A stretch of 64,000 nucleotides of DNA from an uncultured Clostridia bacterium (GCA_947175335.1 CAMWMF010000004.1:79716-143715), one strand, 5' to 3'; shown: positions 28,422-37,265, counted from the first letter of the stretch. The notes: generated from the sequence alone by a model not told the origin. Translations and numbers: made by a program.

Positions 28422-28460
28422 AGCGCACTATACCTTGCAAGCAAGGCGAGTGCGCTTTTG
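28422..28460 (+). terminator. Intrinsic terminator after degV
   Basis: Stem AGCGCACT (28422-28429) with AGTGCGCT (28449-28456), then a short T-run. The -35 of the next promoter starts 2 nt later. Confidence 0.65.
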
Positions 28461-28461
28461 C

Positions 28462-28490
28462 TTTACATTTTAATCTGATTATTGTATAGT
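28462..28490 (+). promoter_or_regulatory. SigA-type promoter of the GNAT gene
   Basis: -35 TTTACA (28462-28467), 17-nt spacer, -10 TATAGT (28485-28490), about 43 nt before the ATG at 28533. Confidence 0.7.
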
Positions 28491-28532
28491 AATAGAGTGA
28501 TAAACAGTAGTTTAACGAGGTGTTTGATATCA

Positions 28533-29015
28533 ATGCAGAATAATGAAATTGAAATACGCAGAGCAAAACTGTCTGATATTGAAAGAATTGACTGCTTGCT
28601 TTTTCAGGTACACAAAGTACACAGCGATGCGCGTCCCGACTTATTTGTTTCGGGGGCAAAAAAATATACTGACGAACAGTTAAGGCAAATTCTTAAAGAC
28701 GAAACTAAACCCATATTCGTTGCAACCGAAAACTGCAAGGTGTTAGGTTATGCGTTTTGCGTGTTAATTAACAACGGCGACGAGCCGTCGCATACCGATA
28801 ATACAACGCTTTATATTGACGATTTGTGCGTGGACGAAACTTGTCGCGGTAAAGGTATAGGCAAGCTGTTGTATAATTTCGTGGTTGAGTATGCCAAAAA
28901 ATGCGGTTGCTATAATGTAACGCTTAATGTATGGGCGGATAATAAAAACGCAGTTGCTTTCTATGAAAAGATAGGGTTGCATATACAAAAAATAGGTATG
29001 GAAAAGATATTGTAA
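28533..29015 (+). CDS. GNAT family N-acetyltransferase
   Basis: 160 residues. LYIDDLCVDETCRGKGIGKLL is cut here to its core: the acetyl-CoA loop CRGKGIGKLL, preceded by YIDDLCV, with NKNAVAFYEKIGL near the end. The start at 28533 has AGGTG 10 nt upstream; longer in-frame readings run into the promoter. Substrate unknown. Followed by a bidirectional terminator shared with the convergent zinc-ribbon gene. Confidence 0.85.
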   Translation: MQNNEIEIRRAKLSDIERIDCLLFQVHKVHSDARPDLFVSGAKKYTDEQLRQILKDETKPIFVATENCKVLGYAFCVLINNGDEPSHTDNTTLYIDDLCVDETCRGKGIGKLLYNFVVEYAKKCGCYNVTLNVWADNKNAVAFYEKIGLHIQKIGMEKIL

Positions 29016-29064
29016 GATAAATTTCAATTTATCTTACTTAATATGCAATTATCCGTAGATAGTA

Positions 29065-29096
29065 AAAGCCCTCGAATATGTTCGTTCGAGGGCTTT
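29065..29096. terminator. Bidirectional intrinsic terminator
   Basis: Twelve-bp perfect stem AAAGCCCTCGAA (29065-29076) / TTCGAGGGCTTT (29085-29096), with A and T runs at the ends, between convergent genes. Confidence 0.85.
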
Positions 29097-29112
29097 GTAG
29101 TTTACTATTTAT

Positions 29113-29730
29113 TTACGGTTTGAAGCGGACGTCGACTACGGATATTTTTCCGCCACAGTCGGGGCAGGGTGCGCGGGCGGTGAGTCCGTCGAACATATAG
29201 CCCATATTCGCGTCGTTTACCAATGCAAGCTCGCTGTTGCAGTTGGGGCATTTGGGGGTGTAAAGGAAGGTGCGTTCTTTTTTGTCTTCCACCGAGCGTA
29301 CCTTTAAGAACATGCCCTGCGTGAGTTTTTTGCACTTTCTGCAATAGAATATGCAGTTGAACGCCATAAAGCCCTCGGACATTTGCGCGGCTGCCCACAG
29401 TCCCATGCTCTTGTTAAGCCTGTCTATTTGGTCTTGCGTGTACTTGCCGTAAATGGTGCGGATATCTTCCGCGTCGAACAGGTTTATGGACTGGGCACAC
29501 ACGTCGTAGTTTATCATAGACATTGCGTCGGCGTTGTTCATCATGAACGCCGTGCGCTGCGCCTCGTTTTTGTTCATAAGCATGCGGTTGACTGCTTCGA
29601 GCAGCTTATCCGCGTCGCGCTCGGGCATCTTTGCCATTGCGTCTTGCAGCATCGGCATGTCCTGCGCGCCTATCGTAAAGGTGTGGGTCTTTTCGCATTT
29701 GGCGCATTTAAAAGAAACGGTTTTAGTCAT
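29113..29730 (-). CDS. Zinc-ribbon protein of unknown function
   Basis: 205 residues with three CxxC sites: FKCAKCEKTHTF near the N-terminus, FYCRKCKKL, and a C-terminal pair of CPNC and CPDCGG. The pattern implies two or three bound zinc ions. The central part is helical and methionine-rich. GAGGA lies upstream of the ATG at 29730. No catalytic motif. Monocistronic with its own promoter. Confidence 0.75.
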   Translation of the reverse strand: MTKTVSFKCAKCEKTHTFTIGAQDMPMLQDAMAKMPERDADKLLEAVNRMLMNKNEAQRTAFMMNNADAMSMINYDVCAQSINLFDAEDIRTIYGKYTQDQIDRLNKSMGLWAAAQMSEGFMAFNCIFYCRKCKKLTQGMFLKVRSVEDKKERTFLYTPKCPNCNSELALVNDANMGYMFDGLTARAPCPDCGGKISVVDVRFKP

Positions 29731-29761
29731 TCTATTCCTCGTGCTATTGATTACTATATAC

Positions 29762-29790
29762 ATTATATCATGTCAAAAGTCATAATTCAA
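29762..29790 (-). promoter_or_regulatory. SigA-type promoter of the zinc-ribbon gene
   Basis: Minus strand: -35 TTGAAT (29790-29785), 17-nt spacer, -10 TATAAT (29767-29762). Confidence 0.7.
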
Positions 29791-29864
29791 GTATTTTTTC
29801 GACTTAATACTCAATTTCTTGTCGGGCAATTTGCCGAACACAAAAGGAGCACACTCATACTAAA

Positions 29865-30311
29865 ATGTTTGACTTCTTTTTCGACAAAATGTATAATGAT
29901 TATGTGGAAAACACGACTGTGCAAAGGCTGACGCCCGTCGGGCTGGCGTTTATAGGCGACGCGGTTCACACGCTGTACGTCAGGGAATACGTTACGGCGG
30001 CGAGCGACGGCGTTGTGGGAACGCTACACACCGCAGCGTCGCGACTGGTCAATGCCAAGTGCCAAGCCGCAGTGCTGGACGAGCTTATCAAGGCTAACGC
30101 GCTCACAGCAGGCGAGGCGGACATAGCGCGGCGAGCCAAAAACGCGCACCTGCATTCCAGAGCCAAAACGGCTTCGCCCGACGATTACCACAAAGCTACG
30201 GCGTTAGAGGCGGTTATCGGGTACGTACACATGTCGGGTGATACCGAGCGCGAGCGCGAACTGCTTCGGCAATGCGTCGATATAGGTTTAAGAGTAACGG
30301 TAAAGCCGTGA
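29865..30311 (+). CDS. mrnC: Mini-ribonuclease III
   Basis: 148 residues holding only an RNase III catalytic domain (LAFIGDAVHTLYVREYV, then ALEAVIGYVHM with the metal-binding acidic residues) and no double-stranded RNA-binding domain. MrnC trims 23S rRNA precursor ends. AGGAG (29844-29848) is 16 nt before the ATG, unusually far. The order mrnC-thyX-rlmB is a Clostridia arrangement of the cysS-mrnC-rlmB block. Confidence 0.93.
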   Translation: MFDFFFDKMYNDYVENTTVQRLTPVGLAFIGDAVHTLYVREYVTAASDGVVGTLHTAASRLVNAKCQAAVLDELIKANALTAGEADIARRAKNAHLHSRAKTASPDDYHKATALEAVIGYVHMSGDTERERELLRQCVDIGLRVTVKP

Positions 30312-30361
30312 AATAATAGACTTTTGTTGCTAAATAAGCAATACACTAATAAGGAACGATC

Positions 30362-31102
30362 ATGCAAGTCAAACCCAAGGTCAAATTGATACGCTACACA
30401 TCCGATCCCGAAGCGACGGTCGCGCTTGCCGCAAGGCTTTGCTATTCCGACAAAGAGCTGGACGATTTGACGGAAAACATCATGGCCAAGGACAACAGCA
30501 AGTTCATAGCCCGTCTTATGGACATGGGACACTTGTCGCCGGTAGAGCATGCGTCGTTCACGTTTTCGATAGAGGGCGTGTCGCGCGCGTTTTTGGCGCA
30601 AATCACGCGGCACAGGATAGCGTCGTTTTCGGTGCGTTCACAGCGTTACGTGTCGGAAAGCGCGTTTAACTATATTATCCCGCCCGCAATAGAAGCCATG
30701 GGCGCGGCGGCGGTCGCACGATACGAGGGGCAAATGGCTACCATGATGAACTGGTACCGCGACTGGCAAAGCGCGCTCGGTCACGGCGAATCGTCCAATG
30801 AGGACGCGCGGTTCGTTCTCCCCAACGCTTGCGAAACAAAAATGATAGTTACGATGAACGCGCGCGAGCTTATGCACTTTTTCGAACTGCGCTGCTGCAA
30901 CCGTGCGCAGTGGGAAATTCGCGCCGTGGCATGGATGATGCTGGAGGAGGCTATCAAGGTTGCGCCCAATCTGTTCAGTCATTGTGGCCCGGGTTGCGTT
31001 AACGGCGGCTGTCCCGAAGGCGCCAAGTCGTGCGGCAGGGCGGCGGAAGTGAAAAAGCAGCACAGCGAAATGCTGAAAAGCATAAACACTGACAACAAAT
31101 AA
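30362..31102 (+). CDS. thyX: Flavin-dependent thymidylate synthase
   Basis: 246 residues. The ThyX signature RHRIASFSVRSQRY (about 83-96) matches RHRX7-8S with the FAD- and dUMP-binding residues, and HLSPVEHASFTF precedes it. It makes dTMP from dUMP with methylene-tetrahydrofolate and FADH2. No thyA in the window. Ends with a basic, cysteine-containing tail (CGPGCVNGGC). Confidence 0.96.
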   Translation: MQVKPKVKLIRYTSDPEATVALAARLCYSDKELDDLTENIMAKDNSKFIARLMDMGHLSPVEHASFTFSIEGVSRAFLAQITRHRIASFSVRSQRYVSESAFNYIIPPAIEAMGAAAVARYEGQMATMMNWYRDWQSALGHGESSNEDARFVLPNACETKMIVTMNARELMHFFELRCCNRAQWEIRAVAWMMLEEAIKVAPNLFSHCGPGCVNGGCPEGAKSCGRAAEVKKQHSEMLKSINTDNK

Positions 31103-31115
31103 ACGGCGGTAGCAT

Positions 31116-31844
31116 ATTAAAATCTTCGGCAAAAACGCCGTTATCGAACGGCTTAAAAGCGGCGGCGGATTCATCCGCATAGAGCTTAGGGAAAGCGCGG
31201 ACGAGCGCACCACCGAAATAGTTACGCTCGCCAAACGCGCGGGCGTGCCATATCGGTTTTGCGACAAAAAGTGCTTGGACAGGGCGGCGGAGGGCGCCGT
31301 TCATCAAGGCTGTATCGGCTACGCGTCCGACTTTCAATATTGCGATATCGACGACATTTTTGCGCTAGCCGAAAGCCGAAACGAGCAGCCGTTTATCGTA
31401 ATTCCCGACGGCATAGAGGATCCGCACAACCTCGGCAGCATACTTCGGTCGTGCGAGTGCGGCGGCGTTCACGGCGTAATAATCGGCAAGAACAGACAGG
31501 TAGCCGTAACCGACACCGTAATCAAGGTGGCGGAGGGCGCGGCGGAATACGTTAAAGTCGCGCGAGTGGTAAACGTAAACGACGCCATACGCGAGATTAA
31601 AGAGCGCGGCGTGTGGGTGTACGCACTCGACATGGGCGGCGAGGACATTTACAAAGCTAATCTATCGGGCGCGGTCGCGTTGGTTGTCGGCGCGGAAGGC
31701 AAGGGAGTATCAAAGCTCACAAAGCAGCTTTGCGACGGTGTGCTGTCGCTCCCGTTGCGCGGCAAAATAAATTCGCTCAACGCTTCGGTGGCGGCGGCGC
31801 TCGGAATATATGCGCGCATAGCGCACGACGATATAAATTCGTAA
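31116..31844 (+). CDS. rlmB: 23S rRNA 2'-O-ribose methyltransferase, TrmH/RlmB family (ATT start)
   Basis: SpoU/TrmH methyltransferase. The SAM-binding knot is complete: PDGIEDPHNLGSILRSCE, VVGAEGKGVS and LPLRGKINSLNASVAAAL. The first GTG in frame is at 31245, but the frame is open and family-like upstream (IFGKNAVIERLKSGGG is the standard L30e-like N-terminus). An in-frame TAG at 31110 leaves ATT at 31116 (then K-I-F-G-K-N) as the best start; there is no ATG, GTG or TTG between. From ATT the protein is 242 residues, normal for RlmB, which methylates G2251. A real ATT start or an ATG-to-ATT change are both possible. Confidence 0.85.
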   Translation: MKIFGKNAVIERLKSGGGFIRIELRESADERTTEIVTLAKRAGVPYRFCDKKCLDRAAEGAVHQGCIGYASDFQYCDIDDIFALAESRNEQPFIVIPDGIEDPHNLGSILRSCECGGVHGVIIGKNRQVAVTDTVIKVAEGAAEYVKVARVVNVNDAIREIKERGVWVYALDMGGEDIYKANLSGAVALVVGAEGKGVSKLTKQLCDGVLSLPLRGKINSLNASVAAALGIYARIAHDDINS

Positions 31845-31859
31845 ACGAATTTGTTAAAT

Positions 31860-31921
31860 AACCGCTATCGCGGTTGTGATATGCGCCTTGGCGCGTGATA
31901 TGTTCGGCGGTACGCCGAACA
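31860..31921. repeat. Cluster of three small stem-loops
   Basis: Between rlmB and tpiA: arms AACCGC/GCGGTT (31860-31875), GCGCC/GGCGC (31883-31894) and a perfect 9-bp stem TGTTCGGCG/CGCCGAACA (31901-31921). No T-run follows, so it looks more like a processing or stability element than a terminator. Confidence 0.55.
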
Positions 31922-31963
31922 TTAAGAACAAATAACAATTCATTTTATCAAAAAGGAGATATT

Positions 31964-32716
31964 ATGAGAAAGCCCATCATTGCGGGAAACTGGAAAATGA
32001 ACAAGACGGCGGCGGAGTGCCGCGAGCTTATAACCGCGCTTGCGCCCAAAGTAACTGACGCCAAGTGCGACGTGGTGGTGTGCGTGCCGTTTACCGATAT
32101 CGCGCTTGCCGCCGAGCTTACCAAAGGCACCAATATCAAAGTCGGCGCGCAAAACATTGCGTGGGCGGACAACGGCGCGTTTACCGGCGAGATTTCCGCG
32201 GCGATGTTAAAGGAAGCGGGCGCGACCTACGTTATTATCGGTCACAGCGAACGCCGCCAATACTTCGGCGAAACGGACAAGACGGTCAACGCTCGGCTTG
32301 TTCAGGCGCTCAAAAACGGCTTTAACCCTATCGTGTGTGTGGGCGAAATGCTTGCAGAGCGCGAGGGTGGCAAGACCGAAACGGTGTGCCGCACGCAGGT
32401 TGTCGGCGCGTTCGAGGGAATAACCGCCGAGGACGCCGCTAAAGTCGTTATAGCGTACGAACCCGTTTGGGCTATCGGCACCGGCAAGACGGCTACCGAC
32501 GAGCAGGCCAACGAAACGATAGGCTATATCCGCTCGGTCGTTAAAGAGCTGTACGGCGCGAAAATTGCCGACGGTATGCGTATTCAGTACGGCGGCAGCA
32601 TGAACGCCAAAAACGTCGACGGACTTATGGCGCAAGACCAAATCGACGGCGGACTTATAGGCGGCGCCAGCTTAAAACCGGATGATTTCGCATATATCGT
32701 CAATGCTGCAAAATAA
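31964..32716 (+). CDS. tpiA: Triosephosphate isomerase
   Basis: 250 residues: AGNWKMNK, the catalytic histidine in IIGHSERR, the catalytic glutamate in AYEPVWAIGTGKTA and the phosphate loop GGSM. It interconverts dihydroxyacetone phosphate and glyceraldehyde-3-phosphate. AAAAGGAG stands 7 nt before the ATG at 31964, so upstream in-frame starts are rejected. Paired with gpmI 43 nt downstream, as in the Bacillota glycolytic operon, though gap and pgk are not here. Confidence 0.97.
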   Translation: MRKPIIAGNWKMNKTAAECRELITALAPKVTDAKCDVVVCVPFTDIALAAELTKGTNIKVGAQNIAWADNGAFTGEISAAMLKEAGATYVIIGHSERRQYFGETDKTVNARLVQALKNGFNPIVCVGEMLAEREGGKTETVCRTQVVGAFEGITAEDAAKVVIAYEPVWAIGTGKTATDEQANETIGYIRSVVKELYGAKIADGMRIQYGGSMNAKNVDGLMAQDQIDGGLIGGASLKPDDFAYIVNAAK

Positions 32717-32759
32717 TATATAATATATCAATTTTGTAATTTACCAAGAGGTTAAAATA

Positions 32760-34277
32760 ATGAACGCACTTATTATTCTCGACGGATTCGGCTACAACCC
32801 CGACGACTACGGCAACGCGGTAAAAAAGGCTAAAAAGCCGTTTATCGATATGCTCATGAATAAGTACCCGCTTACGTACATCAACGCGTCGGGTTACGCC
32901 GTTGGCTTGCCGGAAGGGCAGATGGGCAACAGCGAGGTAGGTCACCTCAACCTCGGCGCAGGTCGGGTTGTGTACCAGGATATCACCACAATCGACGACG
33001 CCATCAAAAACGGCTCGTTCGGCAAGAACTCTGCGTTCAATGCGGTTATCGACGCGGTCAACGCCAAGGACGGCGCGGCGCTGCACTTGGTCGGACTTTT
33101 GAGCAACGGCGGCGTTCACAGCATGAACACCCACCTCTATGCACTGCTCGAGCTGTGCAAGGCGCGCGGCGTGAAAAAGGTGTACGTGCATTGCATTACC
33201 GACGGCCGCGACGTTCCGCCCGATTCGGGCAGAGCGTTCATACGCGAGCTTGAAGAAAAATTGAAAGAAGTCGGCGTGGGCGCGATAGCGACCGTTGTCG
33301 GCAGATATTATTATATGGATAGGGACAACCGCTGGGAGCGCGTGGCGCGCGGCTACAACGCGGTGTTCGCCGCGTCGGGCAAGCACTTTTCCACAGCCGA
33401 TTCGGCAATAGCATCCAGCTATGCCGCAGGCACTATGGACGAGTTTGTCGAGCCCGTCGTTATAGGCGACTACAAGGGCTTGAACGCGGGCGACGGCATG
33501 ATATTCTACAACTTCCGCGCCGACCGCGCACGTCAAATTTCCCGCGCCATAACCGAGCCCGAGTTCGATTGCTTCGAACGCATGGGCGGCTATAAGCCTA
33601 TCACATACGTCGGCATGACACAGTACGACGTTACGCTCAAAAATATACTTACGGCGTTCCCGCCGCGCCACTTAAAGAACACGCTCGGCGAATACCTTGC
33701 GGCTAAGGGCTACACGCAGGCGCGCGTTGCCGAAACCGAAAAGTACGCGCACGTTACCTTCTTCTTTAACGGCGGCGTGGAAAAACCCAACGACAACGAA
33801 ACGCGCGTGCTTGTTGCAAGTCCCAAGGTCGCTACTTACGACCTTCAACCGGAGATGAGCGCATACGAGGTTGCCGACAAAGCGGTGGAGCAGGTGGAAA
33901 GCGGCAAGGACGTGCTTATACTCAACTTTGCCAACTGCGACATGGTAGGACATACCGGCGTTATGAACGCAGCCGTTAAAGCTGTGGAAGCCGTTGACGA
34001 GTGCTTGAAAAAAGTAGTGGAAGCGATTTGGAAGAGCGGCGGCACGGCAATAGTCACCGCCGACCACGGCAACGCCGAAGTTATGAAGTTCGAGGGCGGC
34101 TCGCCTTGCACCTCGCACACCACCAACGTCGTTCCGCTCGTCGTTGCAGGCGACAAGTATTTGGGCGCCAAGCTCAAAGAGGGCAAAGCGCTTTGCGACG
34201 TAGCGCCCACACTGCTCGACATTATGGGCGTGGAAAAGCCCGAGGAAATGACGGGCGAGAGCATAATACAAAAATAA
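32760..34277 (+). CDS. gpmI: Phosphoglycerate mutase, cofactor-independent
   Basis: 505 residues of the two-domain alkaline-phosphatase-like iPGM. ILDGFG at the start, GNSEVGHLNLGAGR with the phosphoserine, TDGRDVPP, FRADRARQ and TADHGNAE (metal site) are all present. It converts 3-phosphoglycerate to 2-phosphoglycerate. AGAGG precedes the ATG. Its TAA stop is shared with the first bases of a heptad repeat cassette. Confidence 0.97.
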   Translation: MNALIILDGFGYNPDDYGNAVKKAKKPFIDMLMNKYPLTYINASGYAVGLPEGQMGNSEVGHLNLGAGRVVYQDITTIDDAIKNGSFGKNSAFNAVIDAVNAKDGAALHLVGLLSNGGVHSMNTHLYALLELCKARGVKKVYVHCITDGRDVPPDSGRAFIRELEEKLKEVGVGAIATVVGRYYYMDRDNRWERVARGYNAVFAASGKHFSTADSAIASSYAAGTMDEFVEPVVIGDYKGLNAGDGMIFYNFRADRARQISRAITEPEFDCFERMGGYKPITYVGMTQYDVTLKNILTAFPPRHLKNTLGEYLAAKGYTQARVAETEKYAHVTFFFNGGVEKPNDNETRVLVASPKVATYDLQPEMSAYEVADKAVEQVESGKDVLILNFANCDMVGHTGVMNAAVKAVEAVDECLKKVVEAIWKSGGTAIVTADHGNAEVMKFEGGSPCTSHTTNVVPLVVAGDKYLGAKLKEGKALCDVAPTLLDIMGVEKPEEMTGESIIQK

Positions 34278-34307
34278 TTCGGAATTCGGAATTATGAATT
34301 CGGAATT
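34276..34307 (+). repeat. Heptad repeat cassette (AATTCGG type)
   Basis: AATTCGG, AATTCGG, AATTATG, AATTCGG, AATT. Its first two bases are the last two of the gpmI stop codon. Confidence 0.87.
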
Positions 34308-34335
34308 GAGGACGGCGATAAGCCGTCCTCTTTTA
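34308..34335 (+). terminator. Intrinsic terminator of tpiA-gpmI
   Basis: Nine-bp stem GAGGACGGC (34308-34316) / GCCGTCCTC (34322-34330) followed by TTTT. It directly follows the heptad cassette. Confidence 0.8.
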
Positions 34336-34382
34336 ATTTGTAATAATTACATAAAACTTGTAAAAACTGTCGGCAAACGGCA

Positions 34383-34411
34383 TTGAACGGCGTAAATACA
34401 CATGTTACATT
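34383..34411 (+). promoter_or_regulatory. SigA-type promoter
   Basis: -35 TTGAAC (34383-34388), 17-nt spacer, -10 TACATT (34406-34411), upstream of the membrane protein at 34433. Leader would be about 15 nt, carrying AGAGG. Confidence 0.6.
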
Positions 34412-34432
34412 ATTAGTAAGAGGATTATAGCA

Positions 34433-35812
34433 ATGCTGATTATTTTTATAGTTACAACTGTGATATTGGCGGGTTTGTATTTACTTATTAATATTTGCAA
34501 TAAAAAAATGAAAAGACCCGATTTCGATTTTTCGACGGGTGCGACAAAGCCCTTGTTGATTTTCGGACACGTAGGGTTTTGCATTTCTTTTTTGTTTGTC
34601 GCGTCGGAAATAATCGGTTATTATACTTGGAACGACCGAACCTCGCTTTGGGCGATATACGGCATATTTTTGTCCTTTGCTGTTATTTGTCTTCTTATGC
34701 TTTGCGATTTGTATTTTGATTACGAGGCAATCAAGGGCGACGAGGTATACGTTCGCAGGTTTTTCAAAATCAAAATAATAAACGTAAACGACATTCGGCG
34801 TATTCACAACGGACAACTGTATATCGGGTTTTACGATGAATACAATAAACGTCTGTTTCTTGCCGATGCGATGACGAACGGTATCACAGTATTAATCGGG
34901 CTTATCAATGAAAGAAAATCGAACGCGGAAAACGAAACCCAAAAAGAAACCCGCGTTCAAGAAAATGCCGTTTTGGAAAAGCTTGGGCGTGAATACCGAG
35001 CAAGCTACCCAGTAAGACGAAAAAAATTTTTAAGAAACTTTTCGGTGTTTAGCATACTGTTTTTGCCGGCTCTCTTGTTGCTGATGTATTTTATCGGTTC
35101 TTATACTGCTCAAATTATATTCATAGGTGTACTGTACGCCTTTGCTTTGGTGATTAGTTTATTGATGTGTCTTAACAATATGAAAACCGAGTTAAGCAAA
35201 GATGACGCTTGGCTTGGCGATAAATACAAGTACACAAACAAAAAGGTAAAAGGCGCGAGTAAACACAAATTCAAAATGATATGTATATTTTGCGCTTGCT
35301 TTATGTTTTTAGGCGCTACGTTAATGTTTGCTTTTTTGGGTGTGTTTAGCGAAGAACCCAACTACGACGAGTATACTCCCGTGACGGGACGTATCGAATA
35401 TTGCCGCGAACAAACTGGCAAGTACAGATATATAGCAATAGGATTTTACGATATGCCGACGGAGTACCGATTGGATTCCATATATTTAGACGAGTTCGAT
35501 TATTCGTTTTTCAAAGAAGTCAAAATAGGCGATAAGGTTACGATTTACGTAGACAACGATAAAGACCGCGAGTTTTCGCTGCGCGGCGTAAGCAAAAATC
35601 AGTGGAATTCTTTCTATTATTTGTCGACGTACAGAAAGGAATATTTTACGTATGAGGATTACGTTAAAAGCCGCGAACATAACAATATGGTAGAATACAT
35701 TATTGCGGGCGTCGGCATAACAATGTTTGTCGCAGCTGCGGCTACTATACCGATTTCTTACTTTGTTTGCAACCGGCGCGCGGCGGGCGAGGAAATAGAA
35801 ATATATAAGTAA
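34433..35812 (+). CDS. Polytopic membrane protein of unknown function
   Basis: 459 residues. Three helices at the N-terminus (about 2-23, 42-63, 73-95) precede a soluble stretch with a PH-like look (YVRRFFKIKIINVNDIRRI). A pair of helices follows (about 203-245), then one at about 282-303, an extracytoplasmic domain with many tyrosines and aspartates (about 305-415), and a last helix near 422-445. No motif recognised. The TAA stop is formed with the first bases of a heptad repeat. A/T-richer than its neighbours. Confidence 0.72.
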   Translation: MLIIFIVTTVILAGLYLLINICNKKMKRPDFDFSTGATKPLLIFGHVGFCISFLFVASEIIGYYTWNDRTSLWAIYGIFLSFAVICLLMLCDLYFDYEAIKGDEVYVRRFFKIKIINVNDIRRIHNGQLYIGFYDEYNKRLFLADAMTNGITVLIGLINERKSNAENETQKETRVQENAVLEKLGREYRASYPVRRKKFLRNFSVFSILFLPALLLLMYFIGSYTAQIIFIGVLYAFALVISLLMCLNNMKTELSKDDAWLGDKYKYTNKKVKGASKHKFKMICIFCACFMFLGATLMFAFLGVFSEEPNYDEYTPVTGRIEYCREQTGKYRYIAIGFYDMPTEYRLDSIYLDEFDYSFFKEVKIGDKVTIYVDNDKDREFSLRGVSKNQWNSFYYLSTYRKEYFTYEDYVKSREHNNMVEYIIAGVGITMFVAAAATIPISYFVCNRRAAGEEIEIYK

Positions 35813-35842
35813 TTCGGAATTCGGAATTATGAATTAGGAATT
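35811..35842 (+). repeat. Heptad repeat cassette (AATTCGG type)
   Basis: AATTCGG, AATTCGG, AATTATG, AATTAGG, AATT; overlaps the stop codon of the preceding gene by two bases. Confidence 0.87.
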
Positions 35843-35853
35843 AAAAAGGATGA

Positions 35854-35885
35854 GATTCCTCACGCAAATAGTGGGGAATCTTTTT
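35854..35885 (+). terminator. Intrinsic terminator
   Basis: Stem GATTCCTCAC (35854-35863) / GTGGGGAATC (35871-35880) with one G-T pair, then TTTTT. The arm sequence (AAGGATGAGATTCCTC) is the same as the left arm of the hairpin at 40276, so this is a short version of that element. Confidence 0.75.
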
Positions 35886-35931
35886 CTTGTAAAAATTACA
35901 AGTATTTTGCAAAAAATGTATGCAAATCGTA

Positions 35932-35960
35932 TTGTCAAGTTTTAATGTATGTGGTACTAT
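35932..35960 (+). promoter_or_regulatory. SigA-type promoter of the SPFH gene
   Basis: -35 TTGTCA (35932-35937), 17-nt spacer, -10 TACTAT (35955-35960). Confidence 0.7.
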
Positions 35961-36025
35961 ATATTTGTAAATCGCGGGGCGCCCCGCACAAATAAGAATA
36001 CATACAAAAAGGAGATTATGTAATT

Positions 36026-37201
36026 ATGGCAATCGGTGTAGTATTGGGACTACTTTTCGCGGCGCTTATGGTAGCGGGTGCAGTCGCATTTGTTCTCGCC
36101 ACAAAAAAGACGAGCAAAACGGTGCGCGCAGGCAATCGCGTCGTTCCGCGCGAAGGCGAAGTAAAGCCGCTGTGGAAAATTTTGCGCTGGGTCGGTTTGG
36201 GCTGCGGCGTGTTGTTTGCGCTGTTGGTGTTCTTTATCCCCGGCAGCTTCCACACCGTCAATGCGGGCGAAATCGCAGTGGTAAAACATTTGGGTGAAAT
36301 TAGGGAAGTCCGCACCGCCGGCACGTACTTCGATTTTTGGATCACAGAAAAATACGATTATTACGACGCCAAGGTGCAAACGCTGGATATCCGCGACAAC
36401 GCGTACTCCAAGGACGCGCAAACGATGGATATTTGCATGACCGTGCAGTATCAGATAGATACGAGCAAGGTTAAAGAAATAGCCACGACCTACGGCTCGC
36501 TGGAAGCTTTGTCCGCAAAAATCCGTAGCGTGTCCATAGAGCGTGCCAAGTCCGTTCTGTCCAGCGACTCGGCTATGACTATTATCGAAACGCGCGCTAG
36601 CATATCGCCCAAAGTCGAGGAAGCTATACAGGGCGCTATTTCGGAAAGCTACTATGTAACAATCAATACCGCCGTTCTTACCAACATCGACTTTTCGGAC
36701 GCGTTCGAGCAGACTGTCGAGCAAAAGATGATAGCAGAGCAGGAACAGAAAAAGGCGGAATACGAGGCTGAAAAGGCCAAGATAGAAGCTGCCGCAGCCG
36801 CGAGTGTTGCGGAAACAAAAGCGAAAGCCGAGCTTGCGGTTGCCAAGCTTGCCGCCGAGGCGCGCATTGCCGCCGCGGAAGGCGACGCCAAAGCGCAGAT
36901 TGCTATCGCCAAGGCCGAAGCGCGTGCCACCAAGCTGAAATCGCTCGAGGTTGCGCGTATGCTCGGGTTCGAGGTTAAGGAAGTAACTGCGGCAACGACG
37001 GACGAGGCCGGCAACGTTGTTACCGAGGCGGAGTACGAAATTAATTTCGAGGGCAAGAGTGCCGCGGAAATCGCCGTAATATCCGAGTACCTCAAATATA
37101 TCGAGTATCTGTCCAAGTGGAACGGCGAGCTGCCCGACGTAATGACGGGTGATTCGGCTACGATTTTGATACCCGCGCCGAACACAACCGTTAAACCGTA
37201 A
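36026..37201 (+). CDS. SPFH/band-7 (prohibitin-like) membrane protein
   Basis: 391 residues. Two N-terminal helices (about 3-26 and 53-74), then the SPFH domain (AGEIAVVKHLGEIREV, VQTLDIRDNAYSKDAQTM, ADIS-like SISPKVEEAI), then a long alanine/glutamate/lysine coiled coil (about 228-310, KAEYEAEKAKIEAAAAAS). Such proteins oligomerise into membrane microdomain scaffolds that hold proteases or other complexes. The usual NfeD partner is absent here. AAAAGGAG lies upstream of the ATG. Monocistronic. Confidence 0.88.
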   Translation: MAIGVVLGLLFAALMVAGAVAFVLATKKTSKTVRAGNRVVPREGEVKPLWKILRWVGLGCGVLFALLVFFIPGSFHTVNAGEIAVVKHLGEIREVRTAGTYFDFWITEKYDYYDAKVQTLDIRDNAYSKDAQTMDICMTVQYQIDTSKVKEIATTYGSLEALSAKIRSVSIERAKSVLSSDSAMTIIETRASISPKVEEAIQGAISESYYVTINTAVLTNIDFSDAFEQTVEQKMIAEQEQKKAEYEAEKAKIEAAAAASVAETKAKAELAVAKLAAEARIAAAEGDAKAQIAIAKAEARATKLKSLEVARMLGFEVKEVTAATTDEAGNVVTEAEYEINFEGKSAAEIAVISEYLKYIEYLSKWNGELPDVMTGDSATILIPAPNTTVKP

Positions 37202-37229
37202 ATCGAATAATCATAAATAACAATGCACG

Positions 37230-37265
37230 ACAAGCCGTGGAAATATCCATGGCTTGTTGTTGCTT
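37230..37265 (+). terminator. Probable intrinsic terminator of the SPFH gene
   Basis: Stem ACAAGCCGTGGA (37230-37241) / TCCATGGCTTGT (37246-37257) with one wobble pair and a 4-nt loop; a T-rich stretch follows. Confidence 0.65.
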
